Shown here one piece after another: positions 22,930 through 34,219 of a DNA stretch of 64,000 nt (its first letter is position 1; every line of letters begins with the position of its first letter). The DNA is taken from contig JAAONU010000002.1 in NCBI GenBank assembly GCA_012932295.1, positions 24,335,770 to 24,399,769 on the forward strand. The letters are read 5' to 3'. Below the pieces are notes generated by a model. That model had not been told where the DNA came from, ran no database searches, and saw nothing but the letters and a program-made list of their open reading frames with translations. The position numbers and the translations under genes were made by a program. Source of the stretch: Cyclina sinensis. Taxonomy: Eukaryota; Mollusca; Bivalvia; Venerida; Veneridae.

Positions 22930-25900
22930 TTAAGTGAAGTTTAACCATTTATCTTCGTGCTTTTGGAGTTTGTCCTGTATCATTGCAATTTCGTTTTCAA
23001 TTTGAATTCTATGCTTTAAAAAGGGCATAAAAATTTCAAAGGTTGGAGTAGTTTTGCTGTATTTCATTTTAAAAATGAAATATTTACACAGAATTATTAT
23101 AAAATTCAAAACATCGTTTTTAATGTTACTATTACAGATATAGCCAAAACAGATATCCTTCATATTCAGTTTGATACGGTAACCTTTGGTGGTAAGGTAG
23201 TTTTGAATTTTGTTCTAAAATACTTGAACTTTTGGACATTCCCATATTATGTGTTCAATAGATTCTATATTCATACAACAGAAATCACATAGATTGCTTG
23301 GGGAAATTTTGCATTTAAACAGATATTTGTTGGTTGGGATTATTTGCATTAAAAATTTATATTGGAAGTTACGAAGGTTTGTATCAATTGTGGTTTGGAA
23401 TGGGAGTTTAAATATTCTTTTCCAGTCTATATGGTTGTCATTAAATAATTGTTCCCACTTATTTGTTGCGGTAGGTTTTCTGTATTGCCTACAATTAATT
23501 TGGAGCTTGTATAGAAACTGATTTGGGTTTTTTATTTCTTTCAGTTTTTCAATTAGAACATTTTCTTTTTCCCCATACAGAAATTGCATTGAGATAGATT
23601 TAATTAGTTTTTTGGGGATAACAGAAATTAATTGATGATATTGCAGGTAATCTGATGTGTCTAAATTGAGAATTTGTCTGGCATCTTCAAATTTATAAAA
23701 TAGTCCAGTACGGAAATCAAAAAATTGATCTATGTAATTAATGCCTTTTTCGTGCCATTTTTTCCAAAAGATTATATTATTTTGTAATTTTATATCCTTG
23801 TTGTTCCAAATTATATGTTTGCTAACCTCACTTTCATTCAAGTTTGAAGTATTAACAACTGAAAACCAAGAAAGTAATATATCTTTAAGAAAAGACAAGT
23901 TTTTGCACAGTTTTATAATATCCTGTGAATCTGGGTTACATTCAAATATGAGTGTACCACCAGATGTTTTCAGTGTATTTTCATAAAAAACTTTCCAGTA
24001 TCCATTGTTTTCATTTGAGATAAATCGTTTGACCCAACAGGCTTTGATAGATGTTAAAAAAAGCTTTATATCTGTCAGTTTTAATCCTCCCAACTCATAG
24101 TCGTTTATTAAAGTTTTGGGTTTTATTTTATCTATTTTACCATCCCATAAAAAATCAAAAATTGTTGAAGTTATATCTTTTATAATACTTTCTGGTGGGT
24201 TACTTAGAACTGTAAATGGATATATTAGTTTCGGGAGAGCATATGTTTTAATCACTGTAACTTTTCCTATTAGAGTTAATTTGCGATGTTGCCACTGTTT
24301 TAAACAATTTTTGAATTCTTGTAGTTTAGGTTCAAGGTTCAGTCTATTACTCAGTTTAGGATCTGTGTAAAAGGTTATACCAAGAGTTTTTGCATATTCA
24401 GATGTCCAGATGAATTTCATATTTTCTGCGTACTTTAAATTTAATCTCTTTAGGGCTCCAACCTTTAAGACTATAGATTTTGATGTATTAAGAGTAAGTC
24501 CTGATAGTTTTCCAAATTCGTTTATAACTTTTATTAGTTTTTCAAAGGAGTCTTTCTGTCCATTATTAATATATGTCGCATCGTCAGCAAACAGTGTCTG
24601 TTTGATTTCCTTATTGTTTATTGTTATACCTTTTATTTCTTTATCTGTAGCAATTTTGTTTGTTAGAATTTGTATGCATATTATAAATAAGGAAGAAGAA
24701 AGGCGACAACCTTGTCTTACTCCCTGATTTATTGGAAAACTTTCTGACAAGTGACCGTTATTTATAATAATACTATTTATTTTGAAAGAGTTTAACCCAA
24801 GCAATAAGAGATTCACCAAAGTTGAAGTATTTTAGAGATTGAATAATAAAATCATGATTTAAACTATCAAAAGCTTTTTGGTAATCTGAAAAGAAGAGAA
24901 GACCTGGTTTCTTATTACTTTCAATGTATTCTATTATTTCAAATATTAAACGTACGTTTTCTCCAATATATCGCCCTTTCATGAAACCTGTTTGTTCACA
25001 GCTAATAATTTTATTTAAAACTTTTTTTAATCTGTTAGCAATAGCTTTAGAAGCAATTTTATAGTCTATATTTAACAGACTAATTGGTCGCCAATTTGTC
25101 AGTGTTGTCTGATCTTTGCCTGTTTTGGGAATAAGAGTTAAGATACTTTGTTTTTGTAGATCAGATAATTCTCCTTTTAAATATGTGTAGTTTATACATT
25201 TTACAAAATGATTCTTTATGTCATTCCAATATATTTTAAAAAATTCAGTCGTTAGTCCATCGGATCCAGGGGATTTTTGGTTTTTCATTTGAAAAAGTGC
25301 TTGTTTACATTCGTTTTCTGTTAAAATTCCTTCACACATATCTTTTTCTTCAGTAGTCAGTTTATTATTATCTTCATCAAAAAAAATTATATCTGTTTCT
25401 ATTTGTGGAGTTTTAGTATAAAGTTTTCTGTAAAATTTTACTTCTTCTTGTAGTATTTTTTCATTTTCAGTAATTGCAATACCATCTATCACTAATTTGG
25501 AAATGTTCTTTTTTTCAGCATGCCGTTTCTCCAAGTTTGCAAAATATTTTGAATTTTTTTCATTTCCTTCAATATGTATAGCTTTTGATCTTATCAATAA
25601 ACCATTTATTTTATTTTCATATAAACTTTCCAGTTCAACTTGTTTTATTTTAATTTTTTCTGTTATTTCGTTTCTACTACAATTACTATTATTATTATTA
25701 TTTTTATTATTATATATTTCTTGTGCTTTCTTATTCAGTTCATCTATTTCTTTGATTAATATGTTTTCTCTTTGGTTTTCATTTTTCCTTTTATATGTTG
25801 AGTATTTTATTGCAGTGTTTCTAATTGTACTTTTGATTAATTCCCATAAAATGTCTGGTTGTGCCTCTTTATTTATTGTGACTGTTTCGTTAATATTTTC

Positions 25901-26695
25901 ATTCAGCATTGATTTGAAATCGTCGTCCAAAAGTATACTGTTGTTCAATTTAAAGTAACCTGACCCTCGGGTATATTTATTAAGATTAATATTCAGACTT
26001 ACACAAGAATGGTCAGTTTTAAAGCCTGGTAGGATATTACATCTAACTGGTAAATATGAAAGGTATTCAGAGATGATAAAATAATCAAGTCTACAGTATA
26101 CTTTTGGAGTTGAATTTGAATGCCATGTATATTGATTTGAAGATGCATTTAGTTGTCGCCATATATCAATTAAATTATAATCTATCATGATTTTCTTTAA
26201 TTTTTTTCTTGACTTTAATTGTGAATTTAAACGACCATTTCGTTTGTCTTTTAAAGGATCTAGGACTCAGTTAAAGTCTCCTCCAATAATATAGTTTTTA
26301 TCATCATTTTCAATAAGATTGTCATTAAGTAATTCAAAAAAGGTTTCATCGTCTTTATTTGGACCATACATGTTAATGATAGTAATGTCTTGATCTTTAT
26401 AATTTAATTCTAATACTACTAGGAATCCTTTGAGTAGTTCTTTAAAGCTAATTATTTTGTATGATTCTTTTATGTTAAGAAGGATTGCAACCCCTTCACT
26501 ATTTGAGCTGTTTCCACTGAAAAAGGATTCTCCATTCCATTCAGATTGCCAAGAAGGACTTTCCTTATCAGGTAGATGAGTTTCTTGAAGCAAACATATT
26601 GAAGACTGTGAAGATTTTAGCCACTGAAATACTTGTTTTCTTTTAAAAGAATTCCTTAAACCCCCAACGTTCATTGTTATAACTTTGGTTTCCAT
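22930..26695 (-). pseudogene. LINE ORF2: endonuclease and reverse transcriptase, about 1255 codons, broken
   Basis: The ATG at 26695 opens METKVITMNVGG. The endonuclease shows LLQETHLP, IINMYGPN and IIGGDFN, then a TGA at 26267-26269 in the same frame as the rest (LDYFIISEYL, KTDHSCVSLN). The reverse transcriptase has SPGSDGLTTEF, NWRPISLLNIDYK, motif A SDYQKAFDSLNHD, motif B GVRQGC and motif C FADD in place of YADD. A one-base frameshift lies at about 24775-24800, between motifs A and B. A TAG at 23215-23217 interrupts the end, after the knuckle CDFC...ESIEHIIWECP; the frame then runs on to 22930. It would copy its own RNA at the nick if intact. As it stands it cannot make one protein. Confidence 0.88.
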
Positions 26696-26699
26696 TTAT

Positions 26700-28300
26700 T
26701 ATTAAAGATGGTGAGGACATTTGGAGTATTGACGAGTAAGGAAACGATCGATGTTTTAAGAATACATAAAAATACATGCTTTCCTGGAGTAAACATTATT
26801 TGAGAATAGGTCATGGGTATTAGAAGATATTTTTAAGTGATTTTTTTATGGAAATAAATGGAATTTCAGTGTCAGTGTGGATAAATAAAGGACATTCGCA
26901 AAACACTAAAAGTATACATAGGTACACAAACAGGCATGAAAATAGTATTTGAGAGTTAAATACAAAGTAGTGTGAGTAGAGTACAATCAAGTAAAATTTA
27001 TCATAAAAAAACAATGAATAAACCAATACATCTAGTATATTAGGGTATTTTGAAAGGGTACTTCAAAAGGCTATTAGAAAAGAAACTATTTATAAAGAAA
27101 TTTCTATAAAAAACAAAAATAAAACAGACAATTCATTACACCTAAAATTTTGTATATTATGTAATGCAAGTATTTGTTTTGAAGTTTTATATTTTCTATT
27201 TTGTCTTCAGCTATGTATTTTTAGTGCAGATTGATAAATGCATCACACATTTTCGACTCATTTACTATTATTGCGAATATTTGCTCTTACTAATTTATGT
27301 TGGTATTGAAAAAAAACTCAAATTATCCAAAACACTAATGAATGGACAGTCAAAGCAAATGTTTAAGTAAAAAAAAAGAAAAACTTGACTAAATAAACTG
27401 GGAAATAACCTATACCAAAAGTATAAATGTGGTAGCATAAAACTCTTGTTTCATGTTCAGAATTTATAATTGAAATACATTGTGTAACATAAAATCACAT
27501 AAACCTATACATTTTAATATAGCTTTTTTGTTTGGTTAGTTTTTATCTCTAAAAATAATTAATAAATTAAATTCCTAATTCCTTGTTATTATAAAGTTTA
27601 AGTAATCTGAAAATATTAAATGTTTAAACAATTTCTTTTAATATAAGGGTATGTAACATTTAAATCTGATTTAAACTAGATCGAAACAATCAAGATGGCA
27701 TTACGAAAGAAGTTTATTTACAATTATTGTTGACGAAATAAGGCCCTCTTGATAAGTGTAATTCAAAAAATAGTATTGAGTAGAAAAATAGTCACTCAAT
27801 TTTCATGAGAAAAGTCATTCGATGGCTATTACATCTGAACTAAAAATTTCAAACAGTTAGCCTACAATATAACTACGATGTTTATACATGCTGTTCAATC
27901 ATGCATGTTTTTTTCAATGCTGAGAGTAGTGATAGTAAGACTAGGGTGTTTATCAAAACACTGTCCACCTGAAAAATATTCTCTCAACAGAATTCAAGCT
28001 TGAATTGTTATCTAATGTGGTTTTATGTAAACACATATTTATACACACTATTTGACAGCTGTCAAAAGTGACAATCTACTCTTAAATAGCATTACCAAAT
28101 ATCCATTATCAAAAAAGTTCTTGGTCTTGCTCTTAAGGAAAAAAAAAGAAAACAAAGAAAGACCAAAAAAGCAGGATTTGGTAACTTAATATTATACCCT
28201 GATTTAAGTGCCTTTTAATCGAAAAAAAGGAAAAAGGAAAACTTTAAACAGGAATCTATGCATTATTTTTGACAACTGCTTTCCAAAGTCATACCAGAAA
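26700..28300 (-). other. 1.6-kb spacer between LINE ORF1 and ORF2
   Basis: Very AT-rich with no reading frame over 70 codons and no motif I recognise. L1/Tx1-type elements usually have a short gap here, so this is unusual. It could be an internal insertion, a family-specific spacer, or a sign that the two ORFs come from two insertions. Confidence 0.5.
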
Positions 28301-28301
28301 C

Positions 28302-29649
28302 TTATTTTTTAAATACATTCCTACCAGTTGACTTTTCTGGCCAAGGTTTCTGGGTCCACCAGTCATAGTTTTTATATATCACTGATTGTATTTTATCTTT
28401 CTCATTTAGGAACGAGATTTTACCATTTCTAATCCATGCTTTTTGCACAACATCTGGCATTTTATATTTCACAGACTGAAGTGCCTTAAAGTTTTGTGAT
28501 GTCAAATCATCTGAAACTGCGATTGACTTTGAAAGTAATCCACGAATGCGCATTATTTTGTCTTTGACCAGTCTAGATAAAAATTTTACAATGATTGGCC
28601 TGGGTTTCTCTCCTGGTTTTGGGGGACTGCCAAGACGGTGGGCGATGTCAATGTCACATCGAGTAAGATTGAGTCCAGGTATACAAGTGTTGAATTTATC
28701 TATGACGATCTGTGTGGTTTTTTCAGCATCCTCTGGAACCATTTGGCTTAAATTTTTATCGTTGCCCTTTGTAGCATTGGCATACGTTGTTCCTGATTCA
28801 GGGACTGATGTTCTAGTGGTCAAACCAGCTTCTAAAGGTGCAGTATCTGGCTTAGGTTCTGGAAGCTCAGAACTTAAGTCTTTAATTTGTGTGGTCCCTG
28901 GGGAAGAGTCTGAAGGCACACTGTCTGATGATCCTGAGGAACCTGCTGAACTTGAGTCTGAGTCAAGGGTAGATTTTGTTCTAGATTTAATGTTTTTAAT
29001 TGCGAGTTTAGGAAATTGTTGTTCCTCTATCCCGATGATTCGTATGCTGTTTATACGGCTGTATTGTTCATGATCGTTCAAATAGCCATAAGTTTTCACT
29101 TCGCTGTTTTTCAGGTCACGTTCTAGTTTTGCATTTTTTAACTTTTCTGCATCAAGATCTTTGTTTAATCTTGCAATGTCTGCTTTAAGATCATCATTTT
29201 CTTTTTTTCTGTCGAAGTTTTGGGTTTCTAGAACCTCGATACGTTTAACTGTAGACTCAAGTAGATCATCTTTCATGTCTTTCACTGTTTCCCTTATGAA
29301 TCTTTTAATAGTTTGATCATTTTTTACTAAAGTGTCTTCTATTTTTTTATTTATCTCTTTCTGTGAAAGTTCAATTTTATTGTTTAATTCTATTTGATCT
29401 TTTGTTGTTAGCACGTTTTCTAGTTTTTTTATTTATTTTCTTTAGTTCAGTTTGTATTTGTTTCAGGGTACTCAGCTTTTCATCTTCATTTCCAGAAGCA
29501 TATTCAGTCACTTTTGGTTCCTGCTTGCTATCTTTATTTTTCTTTTTTGGATGTTTTGGGGTTTGAATAAAGCTCGAATCGCTCTCACTGACACTGCTTA
29601 GTTCACTGTGCGTTCTTTTTGACTTTTTAGTTTCTACTTCTGCCATCAT
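28302..29649 (-). pseudogene. LINE ORF1 (RNA-binding protein), frameshifted
   Basis: Translation starts at 29649 (MMAEVETKKSKRTHSE), with a Lys-rich N-terminus. At about 29414-29440 the frame shifts by one base at an A7 run. The second frame continues to 28302 with a long coiled coil (IEVLETQNFDRKKENDDLKA), then YSRINSIRIIGI, a Ser/Pro-rich insert, and DIAHRLG...RPIIVKFLSR, which is the RRM-like and C-terminal part of L1-type ORF1 proteins. The protein would coat the element RNA. Because the shift is in a homopolymer it could be a sequencing error, a real mutation or, less likely, programmed slippage. Confidence 0.8.
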
Positions 29650-29699
29650 TAATGTTTTACTGATTTTTTATATTTCTATAATATTTTGTATTTTCTTAA

Positions 29700-31480
29700 A
29701 AAGTGATACATACATTTTAAGGTAATCCATCAAGTTTACACAAGTATTTTTAATCCAACACAGTTATGCACATTTTAACACACTTCAATGGTCACCCATT
29801 GTTTGACCTTTCTTCAAGAGCGAAAAAAGTTTCACATCATATTTTTATTTTCCGATAACATATACACATCTTTTTGATTTATTTCCAAAGTTTGACAGTT
29901 CCTGTTTTGTTATATCCAATTTTTAGAAACAGACTTTTTTCAGAAACATTGAATTTTTTAATTTTTATCCAGTCTAAATTTCACAACCTTACTATCCAAG
30001 GGACATAACCTACTTTTCCTGGACTAAATAAAAGAGTTGTCAACAATCAACTTGTTAACATAGCTTGCGATTCAACGCAGAAAAATTCAACATCTTATAC
30101 TTGAATTGATTCTGTTAAGTAAGTACAGTTGTTTCTTTTTGTTTTGTAATATTGTACATGTATTTATTGTTTGTTATATATCATGTTCAGTGTAATCTTA
30201 TTGATGGCAAAGGCCATGGACTTTGAGTCAAACTGTATCACGTTTAATTAGATTTTACTTATAAACAAGACGAATTTCAATAGCAAATAAAAAATTTAGA
30301 GAACAAAAAAGGTTAAAACATATAAATATACGGTTAATAGTATCTAGATGAGGACCAGTGCAAGTGAGGGTTAAGTAAAATATGAGAATATGTTACACAT
30401 GTAGCAGGCTGATTATAGCATGACAATTTTTATTGTAGAATAATATTCTGTTAATTTTACTTCTTTTCAAACACTCTCTCACATAAAGAGGTACCAAGGG
30501 AACCCGACTCTTTGCAAAGAGATCCCTGGATTTTCAAACGTGCCAGATACATAGCATTGCTACACACGAGGTTTATTTCTTGGGCATGGGTGTTGTAAAC
30601 GTTGACCAACAGATTTTGTAGGAAATTATGCGCAGCGTTTCCTCCTCCTCATTCTTCTTCTTTTTTTAAATATGCATGAGTAAGTGGAAGGCTCTAGGTT
30701 CGAGTCCTGTTCTAGCCACAATTTTTTCACGACTTACTACATTAGATGCCAACGTATATTACCTAAAGTATAATAAGGGTGTTGTTTCCACATCTCGAGA
30801 ATGGTTGCAATATTCCTTGTGACTCTGAAAATTCGGGGCAAATTCTGGATTGGGAGTAGTGTAATATGTAGCCGGGCATTGGTGATAAATCGAAATATTA
30901 TTGACGATGTGACTTGGTACTCAACTCGTAGATTCTCCACCTCTTAAGTGAAAGGCTATGGTTTCGAGTCCCGATCGAGCTACGATTTGTCACCACCTGT
31001 TTCATTTCAGTTTGAAGCATTGACTGTATTTCAGAATTTATCTTATCTTTAATGCAACTTAGACATTTGAACACTAATGTAACTTTAAAATAGATAAAAA
31101 GTACATTCTAATGAAAATATACATTACCAATCATATTAATGTTCCTTATTCACTGTGAACAAAAATGAGTAAAGTTGAATATGTTAAAAGCTTTTTTTGA
31201 CTGAACCAGTCAAAAAAATACCGGAAAGATTTATTTTAATACATATCCAACTTAAAAGTAAAAGAAGTCTTCGGTGCTTTTCTAAACATTCAATAGGGTT
31301 TCGGCATTTATCATGACTTTCACGTTTTTTGCTCATTTTGAACACGAACATTATGTTTTTCACCATTACGGTCTTTGCAAGTTTTCCTTTCTAGCATACA
31401 GGTCGATTTACCGATGAACGAAATTATCTAATTTCCTTCCTGGCATGACTAGTTTACCAGTAAATAAATGTATATACTGT
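29700..31480. other. No gene; two tRNA B-box-like sites
   Basis: Mostly AT-rich. At 30686-30720 'ctaggttcgagtcctg' and at 30945-30985 'atggtttcgagtcccgat' resemble tRNA B boxes, each followed by 'agccac' or 'agctac'. They may be SINE heads about 265 bp apart. No clover-leaf could be built, so I do not call tRNA genes. Confidence 0.35.
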
Positions 31481-31544
31481 TGAATATGGTACAAGTAATT
31501 AATTGGATTGTGTACAAACCATACTGTACATAGTCTGTGTAAAG

Positions 31545-31605
31545 TTAGAATAGCAGAACAGCAGAACAACTCCATCAGAATAGCAGATCAACTCCAGAAC
31601 AACAT
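31545..31605 (-). repeat. Inverted piece of the 'ttctgctggagttgttctgc' repeat
   Basis: 'agcagaacaactcca' and 'agcagatcaactccagaaca' are the reverse complement of the minisatellite at 32100-33055. Confidence 0.7.
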
Positions 31606-32089
31606 TCAAAATGACAAAATGTCTAATTGAGTTTATAGTCCCCTACCAAGGCTTACCCTCCGTATGTCTGTTCGTCTTTCCGTCCGGCTGTCAAAACCGT
31701 ATAAGTTAAGTTGATAAAACTTGATATATGAATAAATGGCAACATGGAAATTATGCTTGTCACTTTGTTTCTGGATGCTGTGGTAATGGAAATAGTCGAA
31801 ATATGGCTTTAACAGATGGGTCCTTTAACAACTCAAAAGTATATACGAGCTAGGATAATGTAAATTAGTATGTGAATAGGTGGTAATATGGAAATTATGC
31901 ACTATACTTTTTTTCAACGGGTCAAACTGTCAAACTTCTGGTTCCGGCAATTAATCTATCAGTCTACACAGGAACTTAGAACAAAATTAAAAAATGACAA
32001 AGAAACATGTCGAAGAACAACCCGTCAGAATTAGATCATTTTAGTCTGTTGAAAGAAAAACTTTACGAAAACAGCAGAATATACTACTG

Positions 32090-32270
32090 GATTTATTCTG
32101 CCATTCTGCTATTCTGCTGGTGTTGTTCTGCTATTCTGCCATTTTGCTATTCTGCTGGTGTTGTTCTGCTATTCTGCTATTCTGCTGGTGTTGTTCTACC
32201 ATTCTGCTATGCTGCTGGTTTTGTTCTGCTATTCTGCTGGTGTTATTCTGCTATTATGCTAAAGGTTTTC
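32090..32270. repeat. 'ctattctgctggtgttgttc' minisatellite, first block
   Basis: Composite units of 'ttctgctattctgctggtgt' type repeated about six times. The translated Cys-rich ORFs are artefacts. Confidence 0.9.
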
Positions 32271-32674
32271 GTTCAAACGACACAGATGATTTACTAACAG
32301 ATTATTGTGCGAGATAATATGCGAGATGTATGGCGATGAAGCTGTTTTTTTAACAGTCTAAAGTTGCTTTCTTACAACTTATGATTCTAGCATATTAGCC
32401 AATAAGTCTTAGGCTAAAGTTAATTGTCGTAAAATGCAAATAACAATAAAAAACTAAAGATTTTTAATCTTTTTTCAAATTCATTCTTAGTTCTTGTGTA
32501 GGCTGATTGACTCATTGCACTAACCAGAAGTTTACCTTGAGGAAGAAAACAAGGTAAAGTGCATAATTGCCATTTTATGTTATCGCGGAATTCAGATTTC
32601 CGAACACACGGACGGACAGAGGGCAAACATCGGTAGAGGATTAAGAAACTCATTTGCACATTTTGTCTTTCTGA

Positions 32675-33055
32675 ATGATGTTCTGTTATTCTGTCATTCT
32701 GCTGGAATTGTTCTCTACTCTGCTGGAGCTGTTCTGCAATTTCGTTCTTCTGCTGGAGTTGTTCTGCTATTCTGTCATTCTGCTGGGGTTGTTCTATATT
32801 CTGCTGGAGTTGTTCTGGTATTCTGTTATTCTGCTGGAGTTGTTCTATATTCTGCTGGAGCTGTTTTGCTATTCTGTGTTCTGCTGGAGCTGTTCTGCTA
32901 TTCTGTCATTCTGCTTGGGTTGTTCTATATTCTGCTGGAGCTGTTGTGGTATTCTGTTATTCTGCTGGAGTTGTTCTATATTCTGCTGGAGCTGTTCTGC
33001 TATTCTGTTATTCTGCTAGAGTTGTTCTGCTATTCTACCATTCTGCTAACTAAAT
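32675..33055. repeat. 'ttctgctggagttgttct' minisatellite, second block
   Basis: About ten composite units of 35-55 bp, with variants 'ttctatattctgctggagc' and 'ttctgctattctgtcattct'. It is separated from the first block by about 400 bp of ordinary sequence. Confidence 0.9.
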
Positions 33056-33705
33056 TCTAAAACACAAACCCAATTTCCAAATTTAATAACTACATTTTAT
33101 TTCCTAAAAGCATTATATAAGCAAAAATGCAAGATGAAACCAAATTTCTCTGTGAGTTGCTGCACGCAAAAACAAAAAACAAAAAAAATGACGTAAAAGA
33201 AAGGTTACTCATAAACGCATTAGTTCTGTGTATGCCGTTCAAGCAATTTGATCAATCGTTCATTCAATCAGAACTTTTAGTACAGAATTTAGGCAAACTA
33301 AGTCTAATCAACCCTCACCATGGTTATGTAAGTTTACAAAATGACAAAGAAAAAAAACGCAATAGTTAAACAGTGAACTGCATAATATTGTAAAGCAGTG
33401 TAAATGATAATTGATAATTGATAAAGCTATTATTGTACCTCATACATCATCATTGAATACAAAACAACCACTCCTTAAAAAAAGCTAAATTTATTACAAA
33501 TAAGCTTTAATACACATTCACACTTTTTAAACAAAATAAAAGTACATGTAGTCTGTATGACATTTAACACATGTAAAGCATATTAAAGAATTGCAGACAT
33601 AAGCAGCGACTTAAAATCAAAGAATAATGTTATACACAATAAAAAAGTCAGTGGTTAATAATTAAGGATTTGTTTAAGCTAAAATTATTCTTATAATAAC
33701 AATAG

Positions 33706-33933
33706 CTAGGCGTGAAATGGCGATAACTCATCCCGTCTACGGGCTTCTTTTTTAATGTTGGAGTACATCTGGAAAATATAATAAAATATTTTCAGCAAAA
33801 GACTTTGCACTTCTCTTTCCCGCAGTCTAACTATACCTTTAATGTCAAGGGTTACAAAGTTGTGTTTCGGACAAAATAAGAACGTACGAACAAAGTTCAA
33901 TACAATACCACTATTCTTCATGTCACGAAGTTC
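33706..33933 (-). other. Exon-like open block downstream of Fic A
   Basis: After 'gaactgttttag' at about 33934 an open frame reads ELRDMKNSGIVLNFVRTF and continues to KKEARRRDELSPFHA and a stop at 33706. A second acceptor-like 'ttatattttccag' lies inside it. In duplication copy B the matching block has stops and a 38-bp insertion. It may be a terminal exon of an alternative transcript or simply 3' UTR of the Fic gene. Product not recognised. Confidence 0.25.
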
Positions 33934-34219
33934 CTAAAACAGTTCAAAATCTGTTTGAAAATATTCTTTTTTAAGCATTTCTTATTATATTGTTTACATT
34001 TTATAATTTTTGTCCCTTTGTTTCGTCACAGTAAATGAACTGTCTCCTAACATGTTTTGGATATAGTCGAACTATCAGGATTATACCACTTTGTTTACAG
34101 TTATAGAATTATTCGTAGACTTTTTTCTTTTGGTCAGTGTGGTAAATTTATATCTGTTAAAAATACAGGCATAAACGTTACAGCAACATCATGAAATTCA
34201 TTCGAAAAATGTAATCAAG

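Larger units (their letters stand above)
22900..29700 (-). mobile_element. L1/Tx1-like non-LTR retrotransposon, nearly full length but inactive
   Basis: Two ORFs lie in the order ORF1 (29649-28302) then ORF2 (26695-22930) on the minus strand. ORF2 has APE endonuclease, reverse transcriptase and a C-terminal CCHC-like knuckle, the layout of the L1/Tx1 group. Only four disabling changes are visible over about 1,700 codons, so the copy is fairly young. The exact ends and target-site duplication were not resolved; a T-rich stretch near 22385-22395 could be the poly(A) tail seen from the other strand. No match to it was seen in the second Fic unit. Confidence 0.8.

Noticed and set aside
25497..25958. 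153-codon plus-strand ORF
   Set aside because: Shadow of the LINE ORF2 on the opposite strand.
28546..29073. 175-codon plus-strand ORF
   Set aside because: Shadow of LINE ORF1; the minus strand has the coiled coil and L1-type motifs.
30686..30985. Two possible tRNA genes
   Set aside because: Only B-box-like sites are present; I could not form acceptor, D and anticodon stems.
32007..33060. Leu/Cys-rich ORFs
   Set aside because: Translation of the 'ttctgctgg' minisatellite; flanking sequence has no exon signals.
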